From assembly GCF_900101595.1 (NCBI RefSeq), contig NZ_FMYY01000001.1:120735-184734 (forward strand): a stretch of 64,000 bases of DNA. Direction: 5' to 3'. The translations under genes and the position numbers were made by a program. Shown here one piece after another: positions 51,077 through 59,644 of this stretch. The notes below the pieces were generated by a model. It was not told where the DNA came from, ran no database searches, and was given only the letters and a program-made list of their open reading frames with translations. Position 1 is the stretch's first letter; the number at the start of each line of letters is the position of its first letter. The DNA comes from Paenibacillus sp. cl123 (GTDB lineage Bacteria; Bacillota; Bacilli; Paenibacillales; NBRC-103111).

Positions 51077-51912
51077 TGGAAACGACGAAAAATTACAGCT
51101 TCCGCCTGTTCTCGCTCGAAGTGCTCGCCATCATCCTGGGCCTGCTGTTCCTGGTGCCGTTCTACTTCGTTATCGTGAACTCCATGAAGACGTTCGGGGA
51201 GCTGCTCGTCAACTCCTCGAACCTGCCGCAGTCCTTCAATCTGGCAAACTATGCCAAGGTATGGACGATCATGAAGTTTCCGCGGGTATTCAGCAACTCG
51301 CTGCTGATCACCGTGATCAGCAATCTCGGTCTTGTTGTCATCAGCTCGATGGCCGCTTATCGTTTGGTCCGGTATCCTTCACGGTTCAACAACCTGCTGT
51401 TCCTGGCCTTCGTTGCCGCGATGGTTATCCCGTTCCAGTCGATCATGATCCCGCTCGTGAAGGTCGCGAGCCAAGTGGGTCTGATGGACAGCCGTCTGGG
51501 CCTGATCATCTGCTACTTCGGCTTCGGCGTATCGCTCAACGTGTTCCTTTACCACGGGTTCATCAAGTCCATCCCCCGGGAGATCGAAGAATCGGCGCGG
51601 GTGGACGGCTGCTCTCCGTACGGCGTGTTCTGGCGCATCGTGTTTCCTCTGCTGAAGCCGATGTCCGTGACGATTGTTTTGCTCAACAGCTTGTGGATCT
51701 GGAACGACTTCCTGCTGCCGCTGCTCGTGCTGAACAGCCCGGATCTGAGAACGATCCCGCTGGCGACCTATTCGTTTTTCGGCCAGTACACGAAGCAGTG
51801 GGATCTGGCGCTCGCCGCGCTGGTGCTTGGGGTCATCCCGATCATTATTTTCTTCCTGTCGATGCAGAAGTATATTATTGAAGGGATTACCGCAGGTTCT
51901 GTCAAAGGCTGA
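51076..51912 (+). CDS. ABC sugar importer, permease 2 (UgpE/LacG type)
   Basis: A 278-residue partner permease with six membrane segments and the EAA-like loop EESARVDGCSPYGVFWRIVFPLLKP. Its ATG overlaps the end of permease 1 (the last base of the TAA stop is the first A of ATG). The protein ends in KYIIEGITAGSVKG, the common C-terminus of this family. Confidence 0.93.
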   Translation: METTKNYSFRLFSLEVLAIILGLLFLVPFYFVIVNSMKTFGELLVNSSNLPQSFNLANYAKVWTIMKFPRVFSNSLLITVISNLGLVVISSMAAYRLVRYPSRFNNLLFLAFVAAMVIPFQSIMIPLVKVASQVGLMDSRLGLIICYFGFGVSLNVFLYHGFIKSIPREIEESARVDGCSPYGVFWRIVFPLLKPMSVTIVLLNSLWIWNDFLLPLLVLNSPDLRTIPLATYSFFGQYTKQWDLALAALVLGVIPIIIFFLSMQKYIIEGITAGSVKG

Positions 51913-52034
51913 TCATGGTGTCAACAAATTCCACTATTTCGATCAATTTAATCGGTGTATTTGATAGCGGAACTTTGATTACAATAAAAGTGTAGAAAGT
52001 AAAACGTTTTCATAGAACAAGGGAGGTTTTATAC

Positions 52035-53348
52035 ATGAAAGCAAAAAAAATCGTTAGCTTGAGCTTGGCCGCGGTACTGGCGATGACAGCCGCCGCAGGC
52101 TGCGCGAAAAAAGAAGAAACACCGGCTCCGGGCGGAGGCACAACAGGCGGCACAACGGGCGGAGCCAAAAACGTCACCTTGAAAATGTTCCAGTTCAAAG
52201 TCGAAATCGCCGAGCCGCTTGCAAAGCTGGCTGCGGAATACGAGAAGTCGAATCCGGGCGTGAAGATTCAGATCGACACGGTCGGGGGCGGTGCCGACTA
52301 CGGCGCTGCGCTGATGGCCAAGTTTAACTCGGGCGACAAGCCGGACATTTTCAACAACGGCGGTTTCTCCGACCTCGATAAGTGGATCGAGCATCTGGAA
52401 GACTTGTCCGCAGAGCCATGGGTGAAGGATCTGGTTGAAGTAGCGAAGGAGCCTATGACCAAGGACGGCAAGCTGTACGGCCAGCCGCTTAACCTGGAAG
52501 GCTACGGCTTCCTGTATAATAAGGATCTGTTCGCGAAAGCCGGCATCACCGAGCTGCCGAAGACGCTCACGCAGCTTGAGGCTGCGGCGAAAAAGCTTCA
52601 AGGCGCTGGCATTACGCCATTCGTCAACGGTTACGGAGAATGGTGGGTGCTGGGCAATCACTTCGTAAACCTGCCGTTCGCTTATCAGCCGGACCCTAAT
52701 AAATTTATTGCCGGGCTGAATGACGGCTCCGCTAAAATTGCCGGCAACGCCGGATTCGAGAATTGGGTGAAGCTGTTCGACCTGCAGCTGCAATATGGCA
52801 ACAAAAATCCGCTGCAAACGGACTACAAAACCCAAGTAACCGACTTCGCAACAGGCAAAGCGGCTATGACGCAGCAAGGCAACTGGACGCAATTGCAGCT
52901 GACGCAAACCAACCCTGATCTCAAGGTAGGCTTCCTGCCGATGCCGATCAGCGATGACGCTGCCGCAAGCGACAAGCTGCCTGTCGGCGTGCCGAACAAC
53001 TGGGTAATCAACAAAAACTCGGCCAACAAGGAAGAGGCCAAGAAGTTCCTTAACTGGCTCGTGACCTCGGACATGGGCAAGAAATACATGGTGGAAGAGT
53101 TCAAGTTCATCCCGGCCTTCACGACCATCTCGGCTGACGAGAAAATTCTCGGACCGCTTGCCGCCGATCTGATGAAGTACAGCAAGGAAAACAAAACGCT
53201 TAGCTGGAACTGGTTCAAATTCCCTGGCGGCGAAGCGTCGAGTAAGAAGTTTGCCGCTACTATGCAGGCCTATGCCGCGAAGCAAAAAACGAAGGATCAA
53301 ATGTTCGCCGAGTTCCAGGAAACATGGGACAGCCTGAAGAAAAAATAA
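52035..53348 (+). CDS. Extracellular sugar-binding lipoprotein of the ABC importer
   Basis: A 437-residue family 1 solute-binding protein. Lipoprotein signal with lipobox TAAAGC, glycine/threonine-rich linker, then a two-lobe fold beginning LKMFQFKVEIAEPLAKLAAEYEKSNP. Ligand class is not readable. It starts after GGGAGG, in a 122-base gap with a palindrome-like AAAACGTTTT at 52001-52010 that only partly fits a catabolite-response site. Confidence 0.93.
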   Translation: MKAKKIVSLSLAAVLAMTAAAGCAKKEETPAPGGGTTGGTTGGAKNVTLKMFQFKVEIAEPLAKLAAEYEKSNPGVKIQIDTVGGGADYGAALMAKFNSGDKPDIFNNGGFSDLDKWIEHLEDLSAEPWVKDLVEVAKEPMTKDGKLYGQPLNLEGYGFLYNKDLFAKAGITELPKTLTQLEAAAKKLQGAGITPFVNGYGEWWVLGNHFVNLPFAYQPDPNKFIAGLNDGSAKIAGNAGFENWVKLFDLQLQYGNKNPLQTDYKTQVTDFATGKAAMTQQGNWTQLQLTQTNPDLKVGFLPMPISDDAAASDKLPVGVPNNWVINKNSANKEEAKKFLNWLVTSDMGKKYMVEEFKFIPAFTTISADEKILGPLAADLMKYSKENKTLSWNWFKFPGGEASSKKFAATMQAYAAKQKTKDQMFAEFQETWDSLKKK

Positions 53349-53363
53349 AGCAAGCCGCATGTG

Positions 53364-53393
53364 ACGCCGTCCGGACAGCCGGGCGGCGTTTTT
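53364..53393 (+). terminator. Terminator of the sugar importer operon
   Basis: ACGCCG-T-CCGG and CCGG-G-CGGCGT arms with an ACAG loop, then TTTTT. Bases 53394-53609 show no gene. Confidence 0.9.
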
Positions 53394-53609
53394 GGCGACT
53401 AGGTGACCGGGGGAACACTGGCTTGGGCGAGAAAATGTAGAAGATACTCCTATTCTCCTGCGGAGATCGCGCTCCAGGCCCGATTATGGTCTCAAACGCG
53501 CCAAAAGCGGTTTTTTACGGGTTTTCAAGCTGAGGGGGCGTTGATACAATGAACCTGATCGGTACATATTTAAGCAGCGTGAGAGACTAGAGAGGCGGCA
53601 TGGTGGCGG

Positions 53610-54905
53610 ATGGGCTCAAAGTACGGAGCGGCGTTCACGGAATGGCTGGAAGCGAGAAGGCCGGCGATTCCGCCGGACAAACAGTTATCCAAGGAAGCAG
53701 GCGTGTCGCTTTTTATCCATTTTTGTTTTCAATTCGGGGCGTCGATGTCCGGCGTGTTCCTGACTCTGTATTTGTGGCGACTGACGCAGAGCATGATCAT
53801 TAACGGCATTTATTTTGCGGTGAACTACGTGGTGGTGGCGATAGCGTTCGTGCTGGGAGGCTGGCTTATCAAGCGCAAGGACCGGATGGTCGTATACCGG
53901 ATCGGGATCGCCATGAATGCTATCTTCTATTTGGCTGTTGTATTCGCTGGAGAACGAGTCGTTACATTCTATCTGCTGTTTGCCATCTGCAACGGAATTG
54001 CGAGCGCCTTCTATTGGGTCGGCTATCTGACATTGATGTACGACGTTTCGACCGACCGCAACCGAATACGATATCTGGCGGTGAATACGATCACCTTTAC
54101 GCTCGGAGGGCTGATCGGGCCCGCGCTTGCCGGCTTTCTGATCCGCTCGGCCGATGGGCTGCAGGGCTATACGATGGTGTTCGGTACAGCCTGCGCCATG
54201 TTTCTTATAGCGAGTATCGGCAGCTTGCGTATCCGGACGAAGCCCTCTCATCATAAAGCGTACTATTTGAAATATACGAGTCTGCTGCTGCGCAAACATC
54301 CGCGATGGACCAAGTCGCTGCTCTCGTTCTTTACGCTGGGTCTTCAGCAGGGGATTATGCTGTTTCTTCCCAATATCCTGCTGTACCGGATCGTGGGGCG
54401 CGAGGATGTCGTCGGCTATTTGGGCGTGTTGTTTGCAGGACTCAGCATCGGGGCAGGCTTCTTCATTTCCCGCTTCGGCACGGAGGAGCGCTCCAGAAGC
54501 TTCATTTTATATACCTCGGTTGGCTTTGTCATCGGGGGACTGAGTCTGCAAGCCGGCATAACGCTGCCGACCGTGCTCATTTTCATGATCATCTATTCAC
54601 TTTGTTCGCCTGTGCAAGGCAATACGGTCAGCTCGTATTTCTACCGGCTGATCGGGGATTTGCCGCTGCGCGGCGAGCTGCGGGTGGAATCGGTCGTGCT
54701 TCGGGAAATCTTCATGAATGCCGGACGGGTAGTGTCGATCGTATCGTTTGTGCTGATCTCCGCTCGCTTCGGGTTCGAGCTGCTGCCATGGATCGTACTC
54801 GCCGGGGCGCTGCTGCAGTTTTTGATGGTTCGTCTGATCGAACGGGATAAGGCAGCGGGAGCGGGAGAGAGCAAGAACAGGAGCAAGAGCGAGGTGGCCG
54901 GCTGA
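53610..54905 (+). CDS. Major facilitator superfamily transporter
   Basis: A 431-residue membrane protein with about twelve hydrophobic segments after a 35-residue cytoplasmic N-terminus. The loop between segments 2 and 3 (GGWLIKRKDRMVVYRIG) fits the MFS signature. Substrate unknown. The start is supported by GAGAGGCGG upstream, though weakly. Confidence 0.82.
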   Translation: MGSKYGAAFTEWLEARRPAIPPDKQLSKEAGVSLFIHFCFQFGASMSGVFLTLYLWRLTQSMIINGIYFAVNYVVVAIAFVLGGWLIKRKDRMVVYRIGIAMNAIFYLAVVFAGERVVTFYLLFAICNGIASAFYWVGYLTLMYDVSTDRNRIRYLAVNTITFTLGGLIGPALAGFLIRSADGLQGYTMVFGTACAMFLIASIGSLRIRTKPSHHKAYYLKYTSLLLRKHPRWTKSLLSFFTLGLQQGIMLFLPNILLYRIVGREDVVGYLGVLFAGLSIGAGFFISRFGTEERSRSFILYTSVGFVIGGLSLQAGITLPTVLIFMIIYSLCSPVQGNTVSSYFYRLIGDLPLRGELRVESVVLREIFMNAGRVVSIVSFVLISARFGFELLPWIVLAGALLQFLMVRLIERDKAAGAGESKNRSKSEVAG

Positions 54906-54948
54906 CCTAGATAGGAACGTGCTGGAGGCAGGCAGGTTAAAAATGCGG

Positions 54949-54982
54949 GAGAAGGTGAAAGCAGTTCACCTTCTCTTTTTTT
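54949..54982 (+). terminator. Terminator of the MFS transporter gene
   Basis: GAGAAGGTGAA and TTCACCTTCTC arms with an AGCA loop, followed by seven T residues. Confidence 0.92.
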
Positions 54983-55100
54983 CTCTATAATAACGTTCCT
55001 TGCGGTGATGCCGCACATAGCTGTGATTTTGCCAGGAGCCTTCTTTCTTATATAACGTCTTCATGAAGCGGTGATACAGAATCAGAATATGTCGCAGCAC
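54966..55100 (-). CDS. Possible small basic protein, 44 aa
   Basis: GTG 55100 with GGTGAGG eight bases before it opens a frame rich in Lys, Arg, His and Tyr, ending REKKRR. Its end overlaps the MFS terminator hairpin, which weakens the case. The rest of 54906-55418 shows no other convincing gene; a plus-strand ORF at 55161-55349 lacks a ribosome site. Confidence 0.3.
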   Translation of the reverse strand: MLRHILILYHRFMKTLYKKEGSWQNHSYVRHHRKERYYREKKRR

Positions 55101-55418
55101 ATCCAACACCTCACCTTATTGTAAGCGGTTAATTCTTGTCATTCTATTGTAACTGAATGTTTGATATGGGTCAATTTTCCTATAGATTTCTTAATATTTA
55201 GGTCTTGGGGTACAAATTTCACAATGCATGATTTGGTCTGGAAAAGGGGGACACTGGTAATAGGAAAGCGATCCGCTCAGGCTGCCGAAAATGATAGGAT
55301 CGCTGCAGCAAAGCAAATACAGCAGGCGCTTACGCGGCTCCGAGGGTAAAGTTCGTGTGAAGAAGGGGCAGCGTAGGCCGTGCGGGGCCTTGCAAGCTAG
55401 AGCAGAGGAGGAAGCAGG

Positions 55419-56426
55419 ATGTACGATTGCTTGATTGTCGGGGGCGGCTTTGCCGGTCTGCAAGCTGCTATCCAGCTGGGCCGTTACCGGTATTCGGTGC
55501 TTGTCGTGGATAAAGGGAGAGGGCGCTCTACGCTCTGCGGCAATTACCGCAATATTATCGGCTGGCCGGACGGAGTGTCAGGAGACAGGCTGAGAAGTTT
55601 GGGACGGGCGCAGGCGGAAAGCTACGGGGTGCATTTTATTCAGGATGAAGTCATTGGGGCCGCCCGTCACGGGGAAGGCTTTGAGCTCGCGCTCGGATCG
55701 AGCGGGGGGAGCTGCAGAGGGAGAACGCTGCTGATCGCGACAGGCATTTCGGACCGTTATCCGGCAATTCCCCGTCTGGAAGAGAAGCTGGGCCACAGCG
55801 TGTTCGTCTGCCCGGATTGCGATGGCTATGAGACGGCCGGCAAGCGGACATTGGTGCTTGGCTCAGGCACTGCAGGCGCAGGCATGGCCTTGACGCTGCG
55901 GCATTGGTGCGAGGATCTCGTCTACGTCAATCATGAACGTCAGGCTATCGGCAGTGCACAGCTGGACGAGCTTCAAGCTCAGGGGATCGCGTATATCGAA
56001 ATGGAGATTGCCGAAGTGCTCGACGGCTCCGAAGAGCGGCTGGCGGCGGCGGAAGCCCATGGGGGCGCCGGGGAGCAGGGGGAGAGCAGCGAAAGGGATG
56101 GCAAAGTACTGCCTGTCGCCTCCTCGTTTGGCGGCGTGCTGCTGAAGGACGGCACCGTCCTTCGCGGCAGCAGAGGATTTATCGCGTTCGGGGGCAATCA
56201 GGTTCACTCCGACTGGGCGGTTCATCTGGGCGTCGAGCGGATGGAGAATCGTCATATCGTGACGGACCCGCGGACGAAGAGGACTCATGTACCCGGCGTC
56301 TGGGCGGCTGGGGACATCGGAGTACATGCGGAGCAGTCCGTCATCGCCATGGGAGAGGGGGCCCAGGCCGCGATCTGGATGCATAAGGAGCTGTCCAGGC
56401 GGCGCAAGCAGTCTTCGGATTATTAA
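55419..56426 (+). CDS. FAD/NAD(P) disulfide oxidoreductase, thioredoxin-reductase-like
   Basis: A 335-residue flavoprotein: FAD site VGGGFAGLQAAIQLGRY at the N-terminus, redox CxxC in VCPDCDGYET near residue 132, NAD(P) site VLGSGTAGAGMALTL, and VPGVWAAGDIG at the C-terminus. It differs from bona fide TrxB by an acidic, low-complexity insertion (about residues 205-235). The electron acceptor is unknown. Starts after GAGGAGGAAG. Confidence 0.88.
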   Translation: MYDCLIVGGGFAGLQAAIQLGRYRYSVLVVDKGRGRSTLCGNYRNIIGWPDGVSGDRLRSLGRAQAESYGVHFIQDEVIGAARHGEGFELALGSSGGSCRGRTLLIATGISDRYPAIPRLEEKLGHSVFVCPDCDGYETAGKRTLVLGSGTAGAGMALTLRHWCEDLVYVNHERQAIGSAQLDELQAQGIAYIEMEIAEVLDGSEERLAAAEAHGGAGEQGESSERDGKVLPVASSFGGVLLKDGTVLRGSRGFIAFGGNQVHSDWAVHLGVERMENRHIVTDPRTKRTHVPGVWAAGDIGVHAEQSVIAMGEGAQAAIWMHKELSRRRKQSSDY

Positions 56427-56475
56427 CCCGGACCACGGACTGAAGCGCGGACCGGCAAAACCTCGTCCTCGAACC

Positions 56476-57384
56476 TCAGGTCGAGCGGCCCGAGCCTGCT
56501 TTCCGGCGTGCAGGCCGCCGGGTGCCGCTCGCGGTTGCAGATAGCTCCGCGGCGATGTCTGACAAGGCCGCCGCGGCTTCAGATTTCAGGGTCTCACTCA
56601 CTGCAGATTTCAAGGGTTCGCGTGCTTCAGAGGGAGGACCCTCCGCTGTTCGATACGCCTCCACCACATGCGCGAACGTAAGCAGCGCTTCCTCGCCCTG
56701 CGGCGACAGGCGGTATATTCCCCGCTCCACCCGTTGAAACCACAGGTATACATTCTTTTGAAGCATGTCCGCAGCCCGGCTGTTCCCGCACAGCTCCCGC
56801 AGCTTGCGGGGCGGCAGCGGCCCGTGAGTCGCAAGCATGGCGGCCAGGCGCAGCGATTTCTCCCGGTAGGCGGTTACAAGCTTCTGCTTGGAGCTGCCCC
56901 CTACATTGTAATCGCCATGGCGCTCGCGGAATTCCTGCTCGAGCTTGTCGGCGGCGTACTTGCTGCGCCTTGGCTTGCGCGCAGACGAAACACCCGCCGC
57001 GAGCGTCAGCTCGGGCGGATGGCATTCGACCTCCACGCGGGGCTTGCGGGTGCGATAGAACTGCACGGTCATCATACCGATCCCAAGCATGCCGCACAGC
57101 CGCCTCAGCTCGGGCCAGCTCGCTCCGTGCGGCGCGCGTCCTTTGTTCGGCCGCTCGAACGCGACGTAAACCGTCCGCGACAGGCGAAGCCGGTCGATCC
57201 CCTGCAGCAGGAGGGGGACGGAGAAGCTCCGCTTCAGCTCTACGATAACCGGCGGCTCTTTTCCCCGGATAGCGACCAGATCGCAATGCCGCACCTCTCC
57301 GCGCACTTCATAGCCCTGCTGCTCCAGGTAGGTCTTGACCGGTGCGTACAGCTCCGTTTCGCTCTTGATCGGCACCTCGTTCAC
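56476..57384 (-). CDS. DUF2161-type protein with PD-(D/E)XK-like fold
   Basis: A 302-residue cytoplasmic protein. The N-terminal region has the nuclease-like pattern ELYAPVKTYLEQQGYEV, CDLVAIRG and VIVELKR (Asp then E-L-K), as in DUF2161 putative phosphodiesterases. A middle region and a winged-helix-like segment (LLTFAHVVEAY) follow, and the C-terminus is basic. The GTG start at 57384 has a close AAGGGAT; a GTG at 57375 is possible. Substrate unknown. Confidence 0.75.
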   Translation of the reverse strand: MNEVPIKSETELYAPVKTYLEQQGYEVRGEVRHCDLVAIRGKEPPVIVELKRSFSVPLLLQGIDRLRLSRTVYVAFERPNKGRAPHGASWPELRRLCGMLGIGMMTVQFYRTRKPRVEVECHPPELTLAAGVSSARKPRRSKYAADKLEQEFRERHGDYNVGGSSKQKLVTAYREKSLRLAAMLATHGPLPPRKLRELCGNSRAADMLQKNVYLWFQRVERGIYRLSPQGEEALLTFAHVVEAYRTAEGPPSEAREPLKSAVSETLKSEAAAALSDIAAELSATASGTRRPARRKAGSGRST

Positions 57385-57557
57385 ATCCCTTGCACGAACA
57401 TGTTAAGTACCCACATTATAGGCCAATTGAGCTGGTTTGTCTAAAGGCTGCCGGGTATTTCTCCGTTTTTCCAACTTCATTAAAATATCGGTCAAGTTCG
57501 TACGAGTTCATGCATAGGTATTTAATACACTTCGGATTTCTGACGAGCGCTCCCTCA

Positions 57558-57569
57558 TAACTTAAGTTA
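57558..57569. promoter_or_regulatory. Palindrome upstream of prkA
   Basis: TAACTTAAGTTA is a perfect 12-base palindrome about 84 bases before the start codon. It may be a regulator site; no protein can be named. Confidence 0.35.
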
Positions 57570-57652
57570 AGTCACTGACCGCCCCAAAAACTGTGCCGAC
57601 ATCTTGAAAGCTGGTTTTGCCTGCTGCGCAAAGCCCGGAGGAGGTAAGAAAC

Positions 57653-59548
57653 ATGAACATATTCAAGAAAATCGCCGATTATCGCACCGAGACGGAGAGG
57701 CTGGCCTGGACCGGCACCTTTGCCGAGTACATGGAAAAGCTTCGCGACAATCCTCGTCTTGCTATGACGGCGCATGCGCGCGTTTACGAAATGATCGCCT
57801 CTCACGGCATCATCGACGAGGGCGGGCATCGGAAGTATCAGTTTTTCGAGAAAGAGATTTTCGGTCTGAACTCCGCCGTAGAGAAGCTGGTAGAGGAATA
57901 CTTTCATTCGGCGGCAAGGCGTCTGGATGTGCGCAAGCGGATATTGCTGCTGATGGGGCCGGTAAGCGGGGGGAAATCGACGCTCGTGACCATGCTTAAG
58001 CGGGGGCTGGAGCAGTTCTCACGCACGGAGGACGGCGCGGTTTATGCGATCAAGGGCTGCCCGATGCATGAAGAGCCGTTGCATCTGATTCCGCATGAGC
58101 TGCGCCCCGAAGTGGAGCGCGAGTTCGATGTGAAGATCGAAGGCAATCTGTGCCCTTCCTGCCAGATCCGGCTTCGCGAGGAGTATGGCGGACGGATCGA
58201 GGATGTCATCGTGGAGCGCGTGTTCATCTCCGAGGACAGCCGGACGGGCATCGGAACGTTCAGTCCGTCCGATCCGAAGTCGCAGGATATCGCCGATCTG
58301 ACGGGAAGCATCGACTTTTCGACGATTACGGAATACGGCTCGGAATCCGATCCGCGCGCCTATCGCTTCGACGGCGAGCTGAACAAGGCCAATCGCGGAC
58401 TCATGGAATTCCAGGAGATGCTCAAGTGCGATGAGAAATTTCTCTGGAATTTGCTGTCGCTGACCCAGGAGGGCAACTTCAAGGCAGGACGGTTTGCGCT
58501 GATCAGTGCGGATGAGCTCATCATCGCTCATACGAATGAATCCGAGTACAAGTCGTTTATCGCCAACAAGAAAAATGAAGCGTTGCAGTCGCGCATGATC
58601 GTGATGCCGATTCCATATAACCTCAAGGTGTCGGAGGAAGAGAGAATTTATACGAAGCTTATCGGCCAAAGCGACATGAAGCATGTACATATCGCCCCGC
58701 ACTCGCTCCGCGCCGCAGCCATCTTCTCGATCCTTACCAGGCTGAAGGAGTCCAAGAAGCAGGGGATGGATCTGGTGAAGAAGATGCGCATGTATGACGG
58801 TCAGGAAGTGGAGGGATATAAGGAAGCGGATCTGAAGGAGATGCAAAGCGAATATCTGGAGGAAGGGATGACCGGCATCGATCCGCGTTATGTCATCAAC
58901 CGAATCTCCAGTGCGCTGATTCGCCACGATCTGGAGTTTATCAATGCGCTGGACGTGTTAAGGGCGCTCAAGGACGGTCTGGACCAGCATCCGTCGATCA
59001 CCAAGGAGGAGCGGGAGAGGTACCTGAACTTCATCTCGATCGCGCGGAAGGAATATGACGAGCTTGCCAAGAAAGAGGTGCAGAAGGCATTCGTATACTC
59101 CTTCGACGAATCGGCCAAGACGCTGTTCAACAACTATTTGGACAATATCGAGGCTTATTGCAACTGGTCGAAAATCAAGGACCCGCTGACGGGAGAGGAG
59201 ATGGACCCGGATGAGCGGCTGATGCGCTCGATCGAGGAGCAGATCGGCATTTCGGAGAATGCAAAGAAAGCATTCCGCGAAGAGATCCTGATTCGCATGT
59301 CGTCTTATTCCCGCAAGGGCCGCAGATTCGACTACAGCAGCCATGAACGGCTGCGGGAAGCGATCGAGAAGAAGCTGTTCACCGATCTGAAGGATATCGT
59401 CAAAATCACGACGTCCACCAAAACGCCGGACGAGAATCAGCTGAAGCGGATTAACGAAGTGATCAAGCGGCTGGTAGAGGAGCATGGCTATACGACGGCA
59501 TCGGCCAATGAGCTGCTCCGCTATGTAGGCAGCCTGCTGAACCGGTAG
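57653..59548 (+). CDS. prkA: PrkA serine protein kinase
   Basis: A 631-residue protein equal in length to B. subtilis PrkA. The N-terminal AAA-like part has the P-loop GPVSGGKST at about residues 102-110; a kinase-like C-terminal part follows. In Bacillus it is a sporulation-phase protein affecting sigma-K-dependent genes. ATG 57653 after GGAGG is used; an in-frame ATG at 57617 lies before that site. The usual neighbours (yhbH, spoVR) are not adjacent. Confidence 0.96.
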   Translation: MNIFKKIADYRTETERLAWTGTFAEYMEKLRDNPRLAMTAHARVYEMIASHGIIDEGGHRKYQFFEKEIFGLNSAVEKLVEEYFHSAARRLDVRKRILLLMGPVSGGKSTLVTMLKRGLEQFSRTEDGAVYAIKGCPMHEEPLHLIPHELRPEVEREFDVKIEGNLCPSCQIRLREEYGGRIEDVIVERVFISEDSRTGIGTFSPSDPKSQDIADLTGSIDFSTITEYGSESDPRAYRFDGELNKANRGLMEFQEMLKCDEKFLWNLLSLTQEGNFKAGRFALISADELIIAHTNESEYKSFIANKKNEALQSRMIVMPIPYNLKVSEEERIYTKLIGQSDMKHVHIAPHSLRAAAIFSILTRLKESKKQGMDLVKKMRMYDGQEVEGYKEADLKEMQSEYLEEGMTGIDPRYVINRISSALIRHDLEFINALDVLRALKDGLDQHPSITKEERERYLNFISIARKEYDELAKKEVQKAFVYSFDESAKTLFNNYLDNIEAYCNWSKIKDPLTGEEMDPDERLMRSIEEQIGISENAKKAFREEILIRMSSYSRKGRRFDYSSHERLREAIEKKLFTDLKDIVKITTSTKTPDENQLKRINEVIKRLVEEHGYTTASANELLRYVGSLLNR

Positions 59549-59584
59549 GACGGTTCCACGTACGATATCCCTTCAGGAAAAGGA

Positions 59585-59636
59585 GAAGCCTGCCGAACCA
59601 TCAAGCGGCTCAGCAGGCTTCATTTTCTTGTGCGCA
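59585..59636. terminator. Bidirectional terminator between prkA and the LytTR-PAS kinase
   Basis: GAAGCCTGC and GCAGGCTTC arms with an inner CGA/CGG region. T-rich ends on both strands serve the two convergent genes. Confidence 0.8.
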
Positions 59637-59644
59637 GTTATTAT

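Noticed and set aside
51999-52013. Catabolite-response (cre) site before the sugar-binding protein gene
   Set aside because: AAAACGTTTTCA matches only one half of the consensus; the left half is shifted. Left as a note in the gene entry.
55161-55349. 62-codon ORF upstream of the thioredoxin-reductase-like gene
   Set aside because: No ribosome site at its start or at the internal ATG and no recognisable motif.
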